Of a DNA stretch of 64,000 bases, positions 33,663 through 41,761 are shown piece by piece; position 1 is the stretch's first letter, and the number at the start of each line of letters is the position of its first letter. Below the pieces are notes generated by a model. It was given only the letters and a program-made list of their open reading frames with translations, was not told the DNA's origin and did no database searches. This stretch comes from Actinoplanes sp. NBC_00393 (lineage in GTDB: Bacteria; Actinomycetota; Actinomycetes; Mycobacteriales; Micromonosporaceae), in NCBI RefSeq assembly GCF_036053395.1, contig NZ_CP107942.1, positions 3,252,501 to 3,316,500 of the forward strand. Direction: 5' to 3'. A program made the position numbers and the translations under genes.

Positions 33663-35363
33663 ATGCCGGTGACGGCTCTGTTGCTCCCGGTCCGGCCCAC
33701 CCGGCTGGCGGGCCTGGCCGGCGCCCTGCTCTGCGGCATCGTGCTCGCGCTCGGGCCGGCCACCCCGGCCCGGGCACACGCGGCGCTGGTCGGCACCGAC
33801 CCGGCCGACGGGGCGGTGCTGCCCGATGCCCCGGCCGAGGTCACGCTGACCTTCAACGAACCGGTCCAGCTGCGGCCGAACGGGGTACGGCTGCTCGACG
33901 CCGACGGTGTCGAGCAGCCGGCCGAGGCGCGGACGGTTGACACCCGGGTGGTCCTCACCCTGCCACCGGGGCTGGGTGACGGCAGTTATGTGGTGGCCTG
34001 GCGGGTGATCTCGGCCGACAGCCATCCGATCGCCGGCGGGCTCACCTTCGCGATCGGCGCTGCGAGCACCGGCACCGGCACCGTCGGGGCCACCGCGGTC
34101 ACCGAACCGAGCGCCGGGTTACGTCTGGCCCGTCAAGCCGGTGAGGCCCTCGGCTACCTCGGTGTGCTCGGCGCAGCGGGTCTGGCCGCCTTCGCGTCGC
34201 TGCTGCTGGCCGGCGGGACCGGCCGGGCGCGGCGCCGCATCTACCGGGTGCTGCGCTGGACGGTGCCGTCGACGATCGCCGTACTGGTGTTGTCGTTGCC
34301 CGTCGTCGTCGCCTGGCAGGACGGCGCCGACCTGGGTGCGCTGATCGATGCGGCGACCTGGCGGACCGCCCTGACGACCGACACCGCGCTCGCCGCGCTG
34401 CTCGCCGCCGCCGGGCTGATCGTGGCGTTGGTCGCCGCCCGTGCCACGAGGTCAGACAGTCCACCCGGCTTCGTCCCGGTCGTGGGTCTTGCGGGCACCG
34501 CGCTCGCGGTGGGCTCGTTGGCGCTGACCGGGCACACCCGTACGTTCGGCCCGTCCTGGCTGGTGCTCTCCGCCGACCTGCTGCACGTGGCCAACGCCGC
34601 GCTGTGGCTGGGTGGGCTGGCCGGCCTGACGGTGCTGCTGCTCCCGTCCTCGCAGGCCACCACCGAGGGCGCCGGGCGTACGGTGACCGCGTTCTCCCGT
34701 CTCGCCGCCTGGCTGGTCGCCGCGCTCGGCCTGACCGGTGTGCTGCTCGGCTGGCGCATCATCGGCTCCTGGTCAGCCCTGTTCGGTACGGCCTACGGCG
34801 TCGCGCTGCTGGTCAAAGTCGGCATCGTCGCGGTGATCGTCGGCATCGCCGGGTGGAACCGTTACCGCCTGCTGCCCCGCCTCGCCGCGACAGACGGCGC
34901 CGGCCCGGCGTGGCCCGCCCTGCGGCACACCGTCCGCGCCGAGGCGGGGCTGCTCGTCGCCGTCCTGGCCACCACCGGCGTCCTGGTCACGCAGAGTCCG
35001 GTCGAGGACAGCACGCCGTCGGTACCCGCCGACCGACCGGCGAGCGTCGAACTCGCCGCGCCGCTCGGCACCCACCAGGCAGCCGTCGTCCTCACCCCCG
35101 GCGCGGTCGGCATCAACTCGCTGGAACTGAGCATCGTCGACGGCGACCGGCAACCGGTCGATCCGCTGGACCCGCCGCAACTGCGGTTCACCCTGCCCGA
35201 CCGCGGCATCGGCCCATTGGAACGGCCCGCCTCGCGCACCGGACCCGGCCGTTACGAGGCCGTCGCCGAATTTCCCCTGCCCGGCCGATGGATCATCGAG
35301 GTGAACGTGCGGACGTCGAAGTACGAGAACCCGATCGCGCAGATCCCGGTGGAGATCCGATGA
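33663..35363 (+). CDS. CopC-CopD fusion (YcnJ-type copper import protein)
   Basis: A 566-residue protein: signal peptide cleaved at ARA|H; CopC domain (about 38-135, with HAALVGTDPADGAV and ISADSHPIAGG); CopD domain with eight or so helices (about 160-440; TWRTALTTDTALA, LLHVANAALWLGGLAG); C-terminal extracytoplasmic beta domain (about 460-566). YcnJ-type fusions import copper. It overlaps the second YcnI gene by 4 bp. Confidence 0.92.
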   Translation: MPVTALLLPVRPTRLAGLAGALLCGIVLALGPATPARAHAALVGTDPADGAVLPDAPAEVTLTFNEPVQLRPNGVRLLDADGVEQPAEARTVDTRVVLTLPPGLGDGSYVVAWRVISADSHPIAGGLTFAIGAASTGTGTVGATAVTEPSAGLRLARQAGEALGYLGVLGAAGLAAFASLLLAGGTGRARRRIYRVLRWTVPSTIAVLVLSLPVVVAWQDGADLGALIDAATWRTALTTDTALAALLAAAGLIVALVAARATRSDSPPGFVPVVGLAGTALAVGSLALTGHTRTFGPSWLVLSADLLHVANAALWLGGLAGLTVLLLPSSQATTEGAGRTVTAFSRLAAWLVAALGLTGVLLGWRIIGSWSALFGTAYGVALLVKVGIVAVIVGIAGWNRYRLLPRLAATDGAGPAWPALRHTVRAEAGLLVAVLATTGVLVTQSPVEDSTPSVPADRPASVELAAPLGTHQAAVVLTPGAVGINSLELSIVDGDRQPVDPLDPPQLRFTLPDRGIGPLERPASRTGPGRYEAVAEFPLPGRWIIEVNVRTSKYENPIAQIPVEIR

Positions 35364-36016
35364 GGCGCCCGGCCCTTGGCCTGCTCGCGGTGGCGATGTC
35401 CGCGGCGCTGCTGTTGCTCACCGGCTCCCCCGCCGCCGCGCACGTCCTGCTCGCCGAGGCCCAGCCCAACGGTGACGGCAGCACCGCGCTGACCTTCACC
35501 TTCGATCACGGCTGCGGCGAGTCACCCACCACCGAACTGATCGTCACGCTGCCGCCCGGCGCGGCCGAGCCCAGCGCAACCCGTCAGCCGGACGGGTGGC
35601 GGGCCGTCGTCGCCCCTGACCGGGTGACCTGGACCGGACCCGCCCTGAACGCCGGCGCCGAGGCGGCGTTCACGCTGACGACCCGCCTGACCGGCAGCGT
35701 CGGCCAGACCCTGCGTTTCCCGACCCTGCAGCACTGCGCCAACGGCGAAGCCTATCGGTGGATCGACACCGAGTCCGACGCCGAGCATCCGGCGCCGAGT
35801 CTGATCGCCACCCGGGCCGTCCTGGCGTCGGCGGCAGCCTCCCCGCAGGCCGCCGCGGGCACGGCACCGAGCACCGGTGGTGGCACCAGTCTGCCGCAGG
35901 CACTCGGCGCGCTCGCCGTGTTCGTCGTTGCGGTGAGCGCCGTCGCCGCTGCCCTGGGCCGCCGTGCCAGACACCCGGCATCACCGCCCGTGGACCAGCC
36001 CGCCGCCCCCAGCTGA
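35360..36016 (+). CDS. YcnI/DUF1775 copper-binding protein, second diverged copy
   Basis: A 218-residue protein: signal peptide cleaved at AAA|H (mature HVLLAEAQ), YcnI-like domain with Cys in DHGCGESP and LQHCANGE, Ala-rich linker and C-terminal membrane helix with RRARH. It is diverged from the first copy, so copper affinity or partner may differ. Last gene of the operon, ended by a short hairpin. Confidence 0.87.
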   Translation: MRRPALGLLAVAMSAALLLLTGSPAAAHVLLAEAQPNGDGSTALTFTFDHGCGESPTTELIVTLPPGAAEPSATRQPDGWRAVVAPDRVTWTGPALNAGAEAAFTLTTRLTGSVGQTLRFPTLQHCANGEAYRWIDTESDAEHPAPSLIATRAVLASAAASPQAAAGTAPSTGGGTSLPQALGALAVFVVAVSAVAAALGRRARHPASPPVDQPAAPS

Positions 36017-36033
36017 ACGGTCCGGTCAGTTCC

Positions 36034-36051
36034 GCGACCCGTCCGGGTCGC
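36034..36051 (+). terminator. Short hairpin after the second YcnI gene
   Basis: GCGACCC-GTCC-GGGTCGC: perfect 7-bp stem with a 4-nt loop, 17 bp after the stop codon, without U-tract. Confidence 0.5.
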
Positions 36052-36106
36052 CGCGCGTCGCCGTACCGATCCTGCTTGAACGCCGCAGGCGCAGTAACGT
36101 TCCTCT

Positions 36107-36538
36107 ATGACTGACACCGCGCGTCCACCCTTCCACCTGGCCATCCCGGTGCATGACATCGGCGCGGCCCGCCGCTTCTACGGCGAGGTCCTGGGTTTCG
36201 GCCAGGGCCGTTCGGCCGAACGCTGGACCGACTGGAACGTCGACGGGCATCAGGTGGTCACGCATCAGGTCGACAACCACGTCAATGCGGTGGCCGGCAC
36301 CAATCCGGTGGACGGGCACGACGTGCCGGTCCCTCATTTCGGTCTGGTGCTCAGCGTCGAGCGGTTCCAGCAGCTCGCGCAGCGGCTCACCGACGCCGGC
36401 ACCGACTTCGTGATCGAGCCGTACGTGCGCTTCGAGGGCCAGCCCGGCGAGCAGTGGACGATGTTCTTCCTCGACCCGTCGGGCAACGCGCTGGAGTTCA
36501 AGGCGTTCCGCGACCTCGAGCAGTTGTTCGCGGTCTGA
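36107..36538 (+). CDS. VOC (glyoxalase-like) superfamily protein
   Basis: A 143-residue VOC protein: FHLAIPVHDIGAARRFYGEVLGF with His as first metal ligand, VPHFGLVLS in the second module and FFLDPSGNALEFKAF carrying the final Glu ligand. The ligand set suits a metal-dependent lyase or dioxygenase-like enzyme of unknown substrate. It has its own start after the copper operon terminator. Confidence 0.87.
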   Translation: MTDTARPPFHLAIPVHDIGAARRFYGEVLGFGQGRSAERWTDWNVDGHQVVTHQVDNHVNAVAGTNPVDGHDVPVPHFGLVLSVERFQQLAQRLTDAGTDFVIEPYVRFEGQPGEQWTMFFLDPSGNALEFKAFRDLEQLFAV

Positions 36539-36550
36539 TCCGCGTGGGCG

Positions 36551-36781
36551 CTATTTCTGTTCGCCGACAGTTTCCGGGCGTGCCGATGCCACCACGAACG
36601 GCGTTCCCTGTTGACAAGTCGTGACCAGATCCGGAACGATCCGGCCGGTCACGGTGAGGTGCGCGCCGGCGCGGATCACCTCCCGGTCACCGCCGACGAG
36701 CAGGTATCCCTCGAGCAGTAGGCATCGATGTTCCACGCCGGCCGTGACAATTCCGGTCAGAGTGCGCAGATCTGCCGTCAT
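36551..36781 (-). CDS. Small conserved-looking beta-rich protein
   Basis: A 76-residue protein (MTADLRTLTGIVTAG, then LLEGYLLVGG and LVTTCQQGTPFVV). The alternating hydrophobic pattern suggests a small OB-like beta barrel. ATG 36781. Function unknown. Confidence 0.6.
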   Translation of the reverse strand: MTADLRTLTGIVTAGVEHRCLLLEGYLLVGGDREVIRAGAHLTVTGRIVPDLVTTCQQGTPFVVASARPETVGEQK

Positions 36782-36888
36782 GAATCCATCATCCCTCCGT
36801 TAGGACCGGCGCGATATCTTCCGCCGGGTCGATGTATCTCAATATGATCCGGGTCAATGTGACATCTGTTCGTACCCGGAGGACGCCT

Positions 36889-39873
36889 GTGTCATCGAAA
36901 CGATCCGCCCGGATCGCCTTGGCCGTCGCGATGTCGGCCGCTCTGGCGGCCACGGGCGCCGGCGTAGCGCGAGGGGCGCCGACCTCGGATTCGAGTCTTT
37001 ACATCGTGCAACTGGCGGCGCCACCCGTCGCCGGCTATACCGGTGGGGTCTCGGGCATTCCCGCGACCAGGCCGGATGCCGGCGAGAAGATCGACCTGGC
37101 CAGCAGCGCCGCGAAGGCGTACCGGGCTCATCTGAAGTCCGAGCGTCAGCGGACGCAGCGGCTCGCCGGGGTGTCGGCGGGCGAGACCCTCTACGAGTAC
37201 GACGTCGCGTTCAGCGGGTATGCGGCCCGCATGTCCGCCACCGAGGCCGACGTGCTGCGGCGCAGCCCCGGCGTGCTGGCGGTGTCGAAGAACACCGTCC
37301 ACAAGGCCGACACGATCTCCACCCCGGAGATGCTCGGGCTGACCGGGCGCAGCGGGGTGTGGCAGCGCCAGTTCGGTGGCGCCTCGAAGGCCGGTCTGGG
37401 TGTGATCGTCGGCGTGATCGACACCGGCATCTGGCCGGAGAACCCGGCGTTCGCCGCCCTGCCGGGCCCGCGCCCGGATCAGCGGATCATCGACGCGAAG
37501 TGGCGCGGCACCTGCCAGACCGGCGAGGAGAGCGACCCGGCCCGCAACATCACGTGCAACAACAAGCTGATCGGCGCCCGCTACTTCACCGAGGGTTCGC
37601 TCGACGAGACGAACCCCAACGAGTTCCGGTCGCCGCGTGACTTCAACGGCCACGGCTCGCACACCGCGGGTACGGCTGTCGGTAACCATGACGTCGACGC
37701 GGTCATCGACGGCCGTGTGGCCGGTGACGCGTCGGGCATGGCGCCGGCCGCCCGGCTCGCCGTCTACAAGGCGCTGTGGGATCAGGGCGGTGGCGGCAGC
37801 GGCACGACCGTCGACCTGGTCGCGGCGATCAACGCGGCGGTGGCCGACGGCGTCGACGTGATCAACTACTCGATCTCCGGTTCCACGTCGTCGTTCGTCG
37901 ACCCGGTCGAGCTGGCCTTCCTGAACGCCGCCAACGCGGGTGTGTTCGTCGCCGCGTCCGCCGGTAACAGCGGGCCGGCCGCGGGCACGGTCGCGCACAA
38001 CTCGCCGTGGGTCACCACGGTGGCGGCCAGCACCCATGACCGCGGCTACGAGAAGTCGGTGACGCTGGGCAACGGCACCTCGTACGAGGGCTTCGGTCAG
38101 GGTGCCGCTGTTCCGTCGTCGCCGCTGATCGACTCGGTGCAGGCCGGTGTCGCCGGGGCGCCGGCTGCCGAGGTGCAACTGTGCTACTCGAACGGGCGAC
38201 TCGACCCGGCCAAGGTGACCGGCAAGATCGTGCTGTGCCTGCGGGGCGGCAACTCGCGGACGGACAAGAGCCTGGCGGTCAAGCAGGCCGGGGGCGTCGG
38301 GATGGTCCTCTACAACAACCCCGACAACTCGGTCAACGCCGACTACCACTTCGTGCCGACCGTGCACGTCAACAGCGCTGCGGGTCTGGCGATCAAGGCG
38401 TACGCGGCCACCGCGGGCGCCACCGCTGCCCTGTCGGCGAGCACCGAGGTCAAGCTGCGGGCGCCGGAGATGGCCGCCTTCTCGTCGCGCGGGTCGGCGA
38501 TCGCCGGCAACGGTGACCTGCTCAAGCCCGACATCACCGCGCCGGGTGTCGACGTGGTGGCGCCGGTCGCGCCGCCCGGCAACAACGGCCGGCTCTGGGA
38601 CGCGTACTCGGGCACCTCGATGTCGAGCCCGCACATCGCCGGCCTGGCCGCGCTGATGGTCAGCGAGAACCCGAACTGGTCGCCGATCTGGATCAAGTCG
38701 GCGATGATGACCACCGCCGGTCAGACCGACAACACCGGCGGGCTGATCCAGCGCAACGGCACGGCGGCGACGCCGCTGGACTACGGCTCGGGGCATGTGC
38801 GCCCCGGTCCCGCCTACCGGCCGGGCCTGGTCTACGACTCGGCCTACCCCGACTGGATCCGGTTCGCGTGCGGCAGCGGCGCCACCGGGACGGCCTGCGA
38901 CCAGTACGGCAAGATCGACCCGACGGACCTGAACTACCCGTCGATCGCGGTCGGTGACCTGGCTGGTAAGCAGACCACCACCCGCACGGTGAAGAACGTC
39001 AGCAAGCTGCCCGGCATCTACGAGGCGAAGATCCAGGCGCCGGCCGGTACGACGGTGACGGTCTCGCCGAAGCGGTTCGTGATCCTGCCCGGCAAGTCGG
39101 CGTCGTTCAAGGTGACGGTCACCCGCACCGACGCGGCGATCGGCCAGTGGACCTTCGGTGCGCTCACCTGGGTCAACCGGGCCGACCCGAAGAAGCTCGT
39201 CTCGTCGGACGTGCGCAGCCCGATCGCGATCCGGCCGGTGGCCATCGCTGCTCCGGTCGAGGTGGCCGGGACCGGTGTCAGCGGCTCGGCGCCGCTGAGC
39301 GTCACCCCGGGTTACACCGGCACGCTGACCGCCACCCCGGCCGGGCTGGTCCCGTCCACCGTGGACCGGCTGCATCTGGTCGGTTCGGAGCCCGACTTCG
39401 ACACCGGTGCTCCGGCCGCCGGCCCGGCCGTCGGCAAGGTCACGGTGACCGTGCCGGCCGGCACCCGGCTGGCCCGGGCGGCGACGTTCGACGCCGACCA
39501 CCCGGCGGGCACCGACCTCGACCTGTTCGCCTACCGGGCCGGCACCAACACCCTGGTGGCGTCGAGTGCGGGGTCGACGGCCGAGGAGCGGGTCACGTTG
39601 CCGGCCGGCTCGTTCGACGTTTATGTGGTCCAGTTCGCCACCCCGCCCGGGGTCAGCGAGCTGGACGTCAGCCACCACTCGTGGATCGTCGGTGACACCG
39701 CGCAGGGCAACCTGACGGCCACCCCGGCCTCGCAGGCGGTCACCCGCGGCGAGCCGGTCACGGTGACGGCGGCGTGGACCGGCCTGACCGCGGGCAGCCG
39801 CTACCTGGGTGTGGTCGGCTACGGCGACGGCACCGCCCGGATCGGCCAGACGGTCGTGTCCGTGGTCGGCTGA
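36889..39873 (+). CDS. Secreted S8 subtilisin-like protease with PA domain
   Basis: A 994-residue exported protease: signal peptide (SARIALAVAMSAALAA), inhibitor I9 propeptide (about 35-140), S8 catalytic domain with Asp178 (GVIDTGIWP), His255 (GHGSHTAG) and Ser577 (GTSMSSPH), a PA domain inserted at about 395-510, an FN3-like domain (about 690-800) and a C-terminal beta region. This is the cucumisin/vacuolar subtilase layout. GTG 36889 lies 6 nt after CGGAGGA. It is monocistronic, with a strong terminator. Confidence 0.93.
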   Translation: MSSKRSARIALAVAMSAALAATGAGVARGAPTSDSSLYIVQLAAPPVAGYTGGVSGIPATRPDAGEKIDLASSAAKAYRAHLKSERQRTQRLAGVSAGETLYEYDVAFSGYAARMSATEADVLRRSPGVLAVSKNTVHKADTISTPEMLGLTGRSGVWQRQFGGASKAGLGVIVGVIDTGIWPENPAFAALPGPRPDQRIIDAKWRGTCQTGEESDPARNITCNNKLIGARYFTEGSLDETNPNEFRSPRDFNGHGSHTAGTAVGNHDVDAVIDGRVAGDASGMAPAARLAVYKALWDQGGGGSGTTVDLVAAINAAVADGVDVINYSISGSTSSFVDPVELAFLNAANAGVFVAASAGNSGPAAGTVAHNSPWVTTVAASTHDRGYEKSVTLGNGTSYEGFGQGAAVPSSPLIDSVQAGVAGAPAAEVQLCYSNGRLDPAKVTGKIVLCLRGGNSRTDKSLAVKQAGGVGMVLYNNPDNSVNADYHFVPTVHVNSAAGLAIKAYAATAGATAALSASTEVKLRAPEMAAFSSRGSAIAGNGDLLKPDITAPGVDVVAPVAPPGNNGRLWDAYSGTSMSSPHIAGLAALMVSENPNWSPIWIKSAMMTTAGQTDNTGGLIQRNGTAATPLDYGSGHVRPGPAYRPGLVYDSAYPDWIRFACGSGATGTACDQYGKIDPTDLNYPSIAVGDLAGKQTTTRTVKNVSKLPGIYEAKIQAPAGTTVTVSPKRFVILPGKSASFKVTVTRTDAAIGQWTFGALTWVNRADPKKLVSSDVRSPIAIRPVAIAAPVEVAGTGVSGSAPLSVTPGYTGTLTATPAGLVPSTVDRLHLVGSEPDFDTGAPAAGPAVGKVTVTVPAGTRLARAATFDADHPAGTDLDLFAYRAGTNTLVASSAGSTAEERVTLPAGSFDVYVVQFATPPGVSELDVSHHSWIVGDTAQGNLTATPASQAVTRGEPVTVTAAWTGLTAGSRYLGVVGYGDGTARIGQTVVSVVG

Positions 39874-39936
39874 GGTTTGACGGGGGCACTGCGGCTGGTG
39901 GTGTCCCCGTCACCGAACTCGAAGATCAGACGAACT

Positions 39937-39971
39937 CCCCCGGTTTCGGCCTGCCGAACGCCGGGGGTTTT
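39937..39971 (+). terminator. Intrinsic terminator after the subtilase
   Basis: CCCCCGG (39937-39943) pairs with CCGGGGG (39961-39967), the inner arms TTTCGG/CCGAAC extend the stem, and TTTT follows at 39968-39971. It lies 64 bp after the protease stop. Confidence 0.8.
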
Positions 39972-40024
39972 CGCGTGCCTCATGCGTACCGTGCAGGGGT
40001 TGCGTGGCCTGGGAGGGCCAAGCG

Positions 40025-40038
40025 TTAGGCTCGCCTAA
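40025..40038 (+). promoter_or_regulatory. DtxR/IdeR-type iron box
   Basis: TTAGGCTCGCCTAA is a 6-bp-arm palindrome matching 13 of 14 positions of the right part of actinobacterial iron boxes (TTAGGTTAGGCTCACCTAA type); the outer left TTAGG is not conserved. It lies 26 bp before the start of the ABC exporter pair, so iron-loaded DtxR-type repressor should shut it off. Confidence 0.7.
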
Positions 40039-40063
40039 CTTGATCTTTCCCTGGAGGCCTCCG

Positions 40064-41761
40064 TTGTCCCGCAAGGCGAGTCCCGGCACCGCGATCCTGC
40101 GCAGGGCGGTCGCCCGCAACGGCAAGCGGCTGTGGACCGGGACCGCGCTGGCCGGCGTGTACCAGGGTTGCGCGGCGCTGGTCCCGATCCTGATCGGCGT
40201 GATCGTCGACCGGGCCGTCGGCACCGGCGACGTGCTCGCGCTGCTGATTTGGATCACGGTGCTCGCGCTGGTCTATCTGGTGCTGGTGGTGACCTACCGG
40301 TTCGGCGCGCGGCAGCTGCAGCGGGCCATCGCCGAGGAGGGCCATCTGCTGCGGGTGGAGCTCGCCGCGAAGATCCTGCATCCGCGGGGGCTGCGCACCG
40401 ACCGGGCCGCCGGTGACCTGCTCACCGTGTCGACGTCGGATGCCGACCTGACGTCCTACCTGCTCGACCACATCCCGCGGATCACCAGCGCCCTGGTGGC
40501 GGTCACGGTCAGCGCGGTCACGCTGCTGGTGATCTCGGCGCCGCTCGGGCTGGCCGTGCTGATCGCGACCCCGCTCGTGCTGGCCGTGCTGAACCTCACC
40601 GCGCCGGTGATCGCCCGGCGGGTCCGTGACCAGCAGGACCAGGCGGGCCGGGCGACCTCGCTGGCCACCGACCTGGTCACCGGTCTGCGCCCGCTGCGCG
40701 GCATCGGCGCCCAGGACGCCGCGGCCGAACGCTACCGGGTGGTCAGCCGGCAGTCCCTGGACGCCACGCTGCGGGCCTCGCGCACCCAGAACGCGTACCT
40801 GAGCGCGTCCACGACGCTGAGCACGCTGCTGGCCGGCGGCATCGCGATCGCGGCGGGCTGGTCGGCGCTGACCGGGCGGATCACGGTCGGCCAGTTCATC
40901 ACGGTGATCGGCTCCGCCCAGTTCCTCATCGAGCCGTTCGGCGTGCTCGCGGTCGTACCCAGCTGGACTGCCGCGGCGCGGGCCGCAGCCGACCGGGTCG
41001 CCTCCGTCACCCAGGCCGGGCTGATCCTGCCGGACGGCGCCGCGGCGCCGTCCGGCACCCGCTGCGAGCTGCACCTCACCGATGTCACGCACGGCCCCCT
41101 TTCCGGTCTGGATTTGCGGGTACGCCCGGGCGAGTTCGTCGGCGTCGTGGCGCACCGGCCGGTGGACGCCGAGGCGCTGGTCCGGTTGCTGGCGGTGCCC
41201 GACGGCTACGACGGCGACATCCTGCTCGGCGGTGAACGCCTGGACGCCGTCGACCGCAGCCGGGCCCGCCGCCTGCTGCACGTCGAACCGCACCAGACGG
41301 ACCTGTTCACCGGCACCCTGGCCTCCAACATCGGCATCCACGGCGAGGCCGGCGACCAGCTGGCCGCAGCCCTGCGCGCCGCGGCCGCCGACGAGGTGGC
41401 GCGCCTGCACCCGGAAGGCCTCGACGCGCCGGTCACCGAACGCGGCACCAACCTGTCCGGCGGCCAGCGCCAGCGCGTCGCGCTGGCCCGCGCGCTGCTG
41501 GCCCGGCCACCGCTGCTCGTCCTGCACGACCCGACGACCGCCGTGGACGCGGTCACCGAGAACGCCATCGCCGACGGCATCCGCGCGCTGCGCCACGGCC
41601 CGGACACCGGATTCGGCACCGTCGTGATCACCAGCAGCCCGGCGCTGCTCGCCGCCGCCGACCGGGTCGTGGTCATCGGCGACGGCACGGTCACCGCCGA
41701 GGGCACCCACGCCCAGCTCGCCGCCGACGACGACACCTACCGCCGGACGGTGCTGCGATGA
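40064..41761 (+). CDS. ABC exporter half, subunit with degenerate ATP site
   Basis: A 565-residue type IV (ABCB-like) half-transporter: six-helix membrane domain to about residue 310, then an NBD with intact signature NLSGGQRQR (about 463). The Walker A lacks the GxGK lysine (VAHRPVDAEAL, about 361), Walker B ends HDP instead of DE, and the H-loop His is Ser (ITSSPAL). It therefore can only complement the partner's site. The start is TTG 40064, with TGGAGG 6 nt before. The stop overlaps the next ATG by 4 bp. Likely a siderophore or heme-related transporter because of the iron box. Confidence 0.88.
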   Translation: MSRKASPGTAILRRAVARNGKRLWTGTALAGVYQGCAALVPILIGVIVDRAVGTGDVLALLIWITVLALVYLVLVVTYRFGARQLQRAIAEEGHLLRVELAAKILHPRGLRTDRAAGDLLTVSTSDADLTSYLLDHIPRITSALVAVTVSAVTLLVISAPLGLAVLIATPLVLAVLNLTAPVIARRVRDQQDQAGRATSLATDLVTGLRPLRGIGAQDAAAERYRVVSRQSLDATLRASRTQNAYLSASTTLSTLLAGGIAIAAGWSALTGRITVGQFITVIGSAQFLIEPFGVLAVVPSWTAAARAAADRVASVTQAGLILPDGAAAPSGTRCELHLTDVTHGPLSGLDLRVRPGEFVGVVAHRPVDAEALVRLLAVPDGYDGDILLGGERLDAVDRSRARRLLHVEPHQTDLFTGTLASNIGIHGEAGDQLAAALRAAAADEVARLHPEGLDAPVTERGTNLSGGQRQRVALARALLARPPLLVLHDPTTAVDAVTENAIADGIRALRHGPDTGFGTVVITSSPALLAAADRVVVIGDGTVTAEGTHAQLAADDDTYRRTVLR

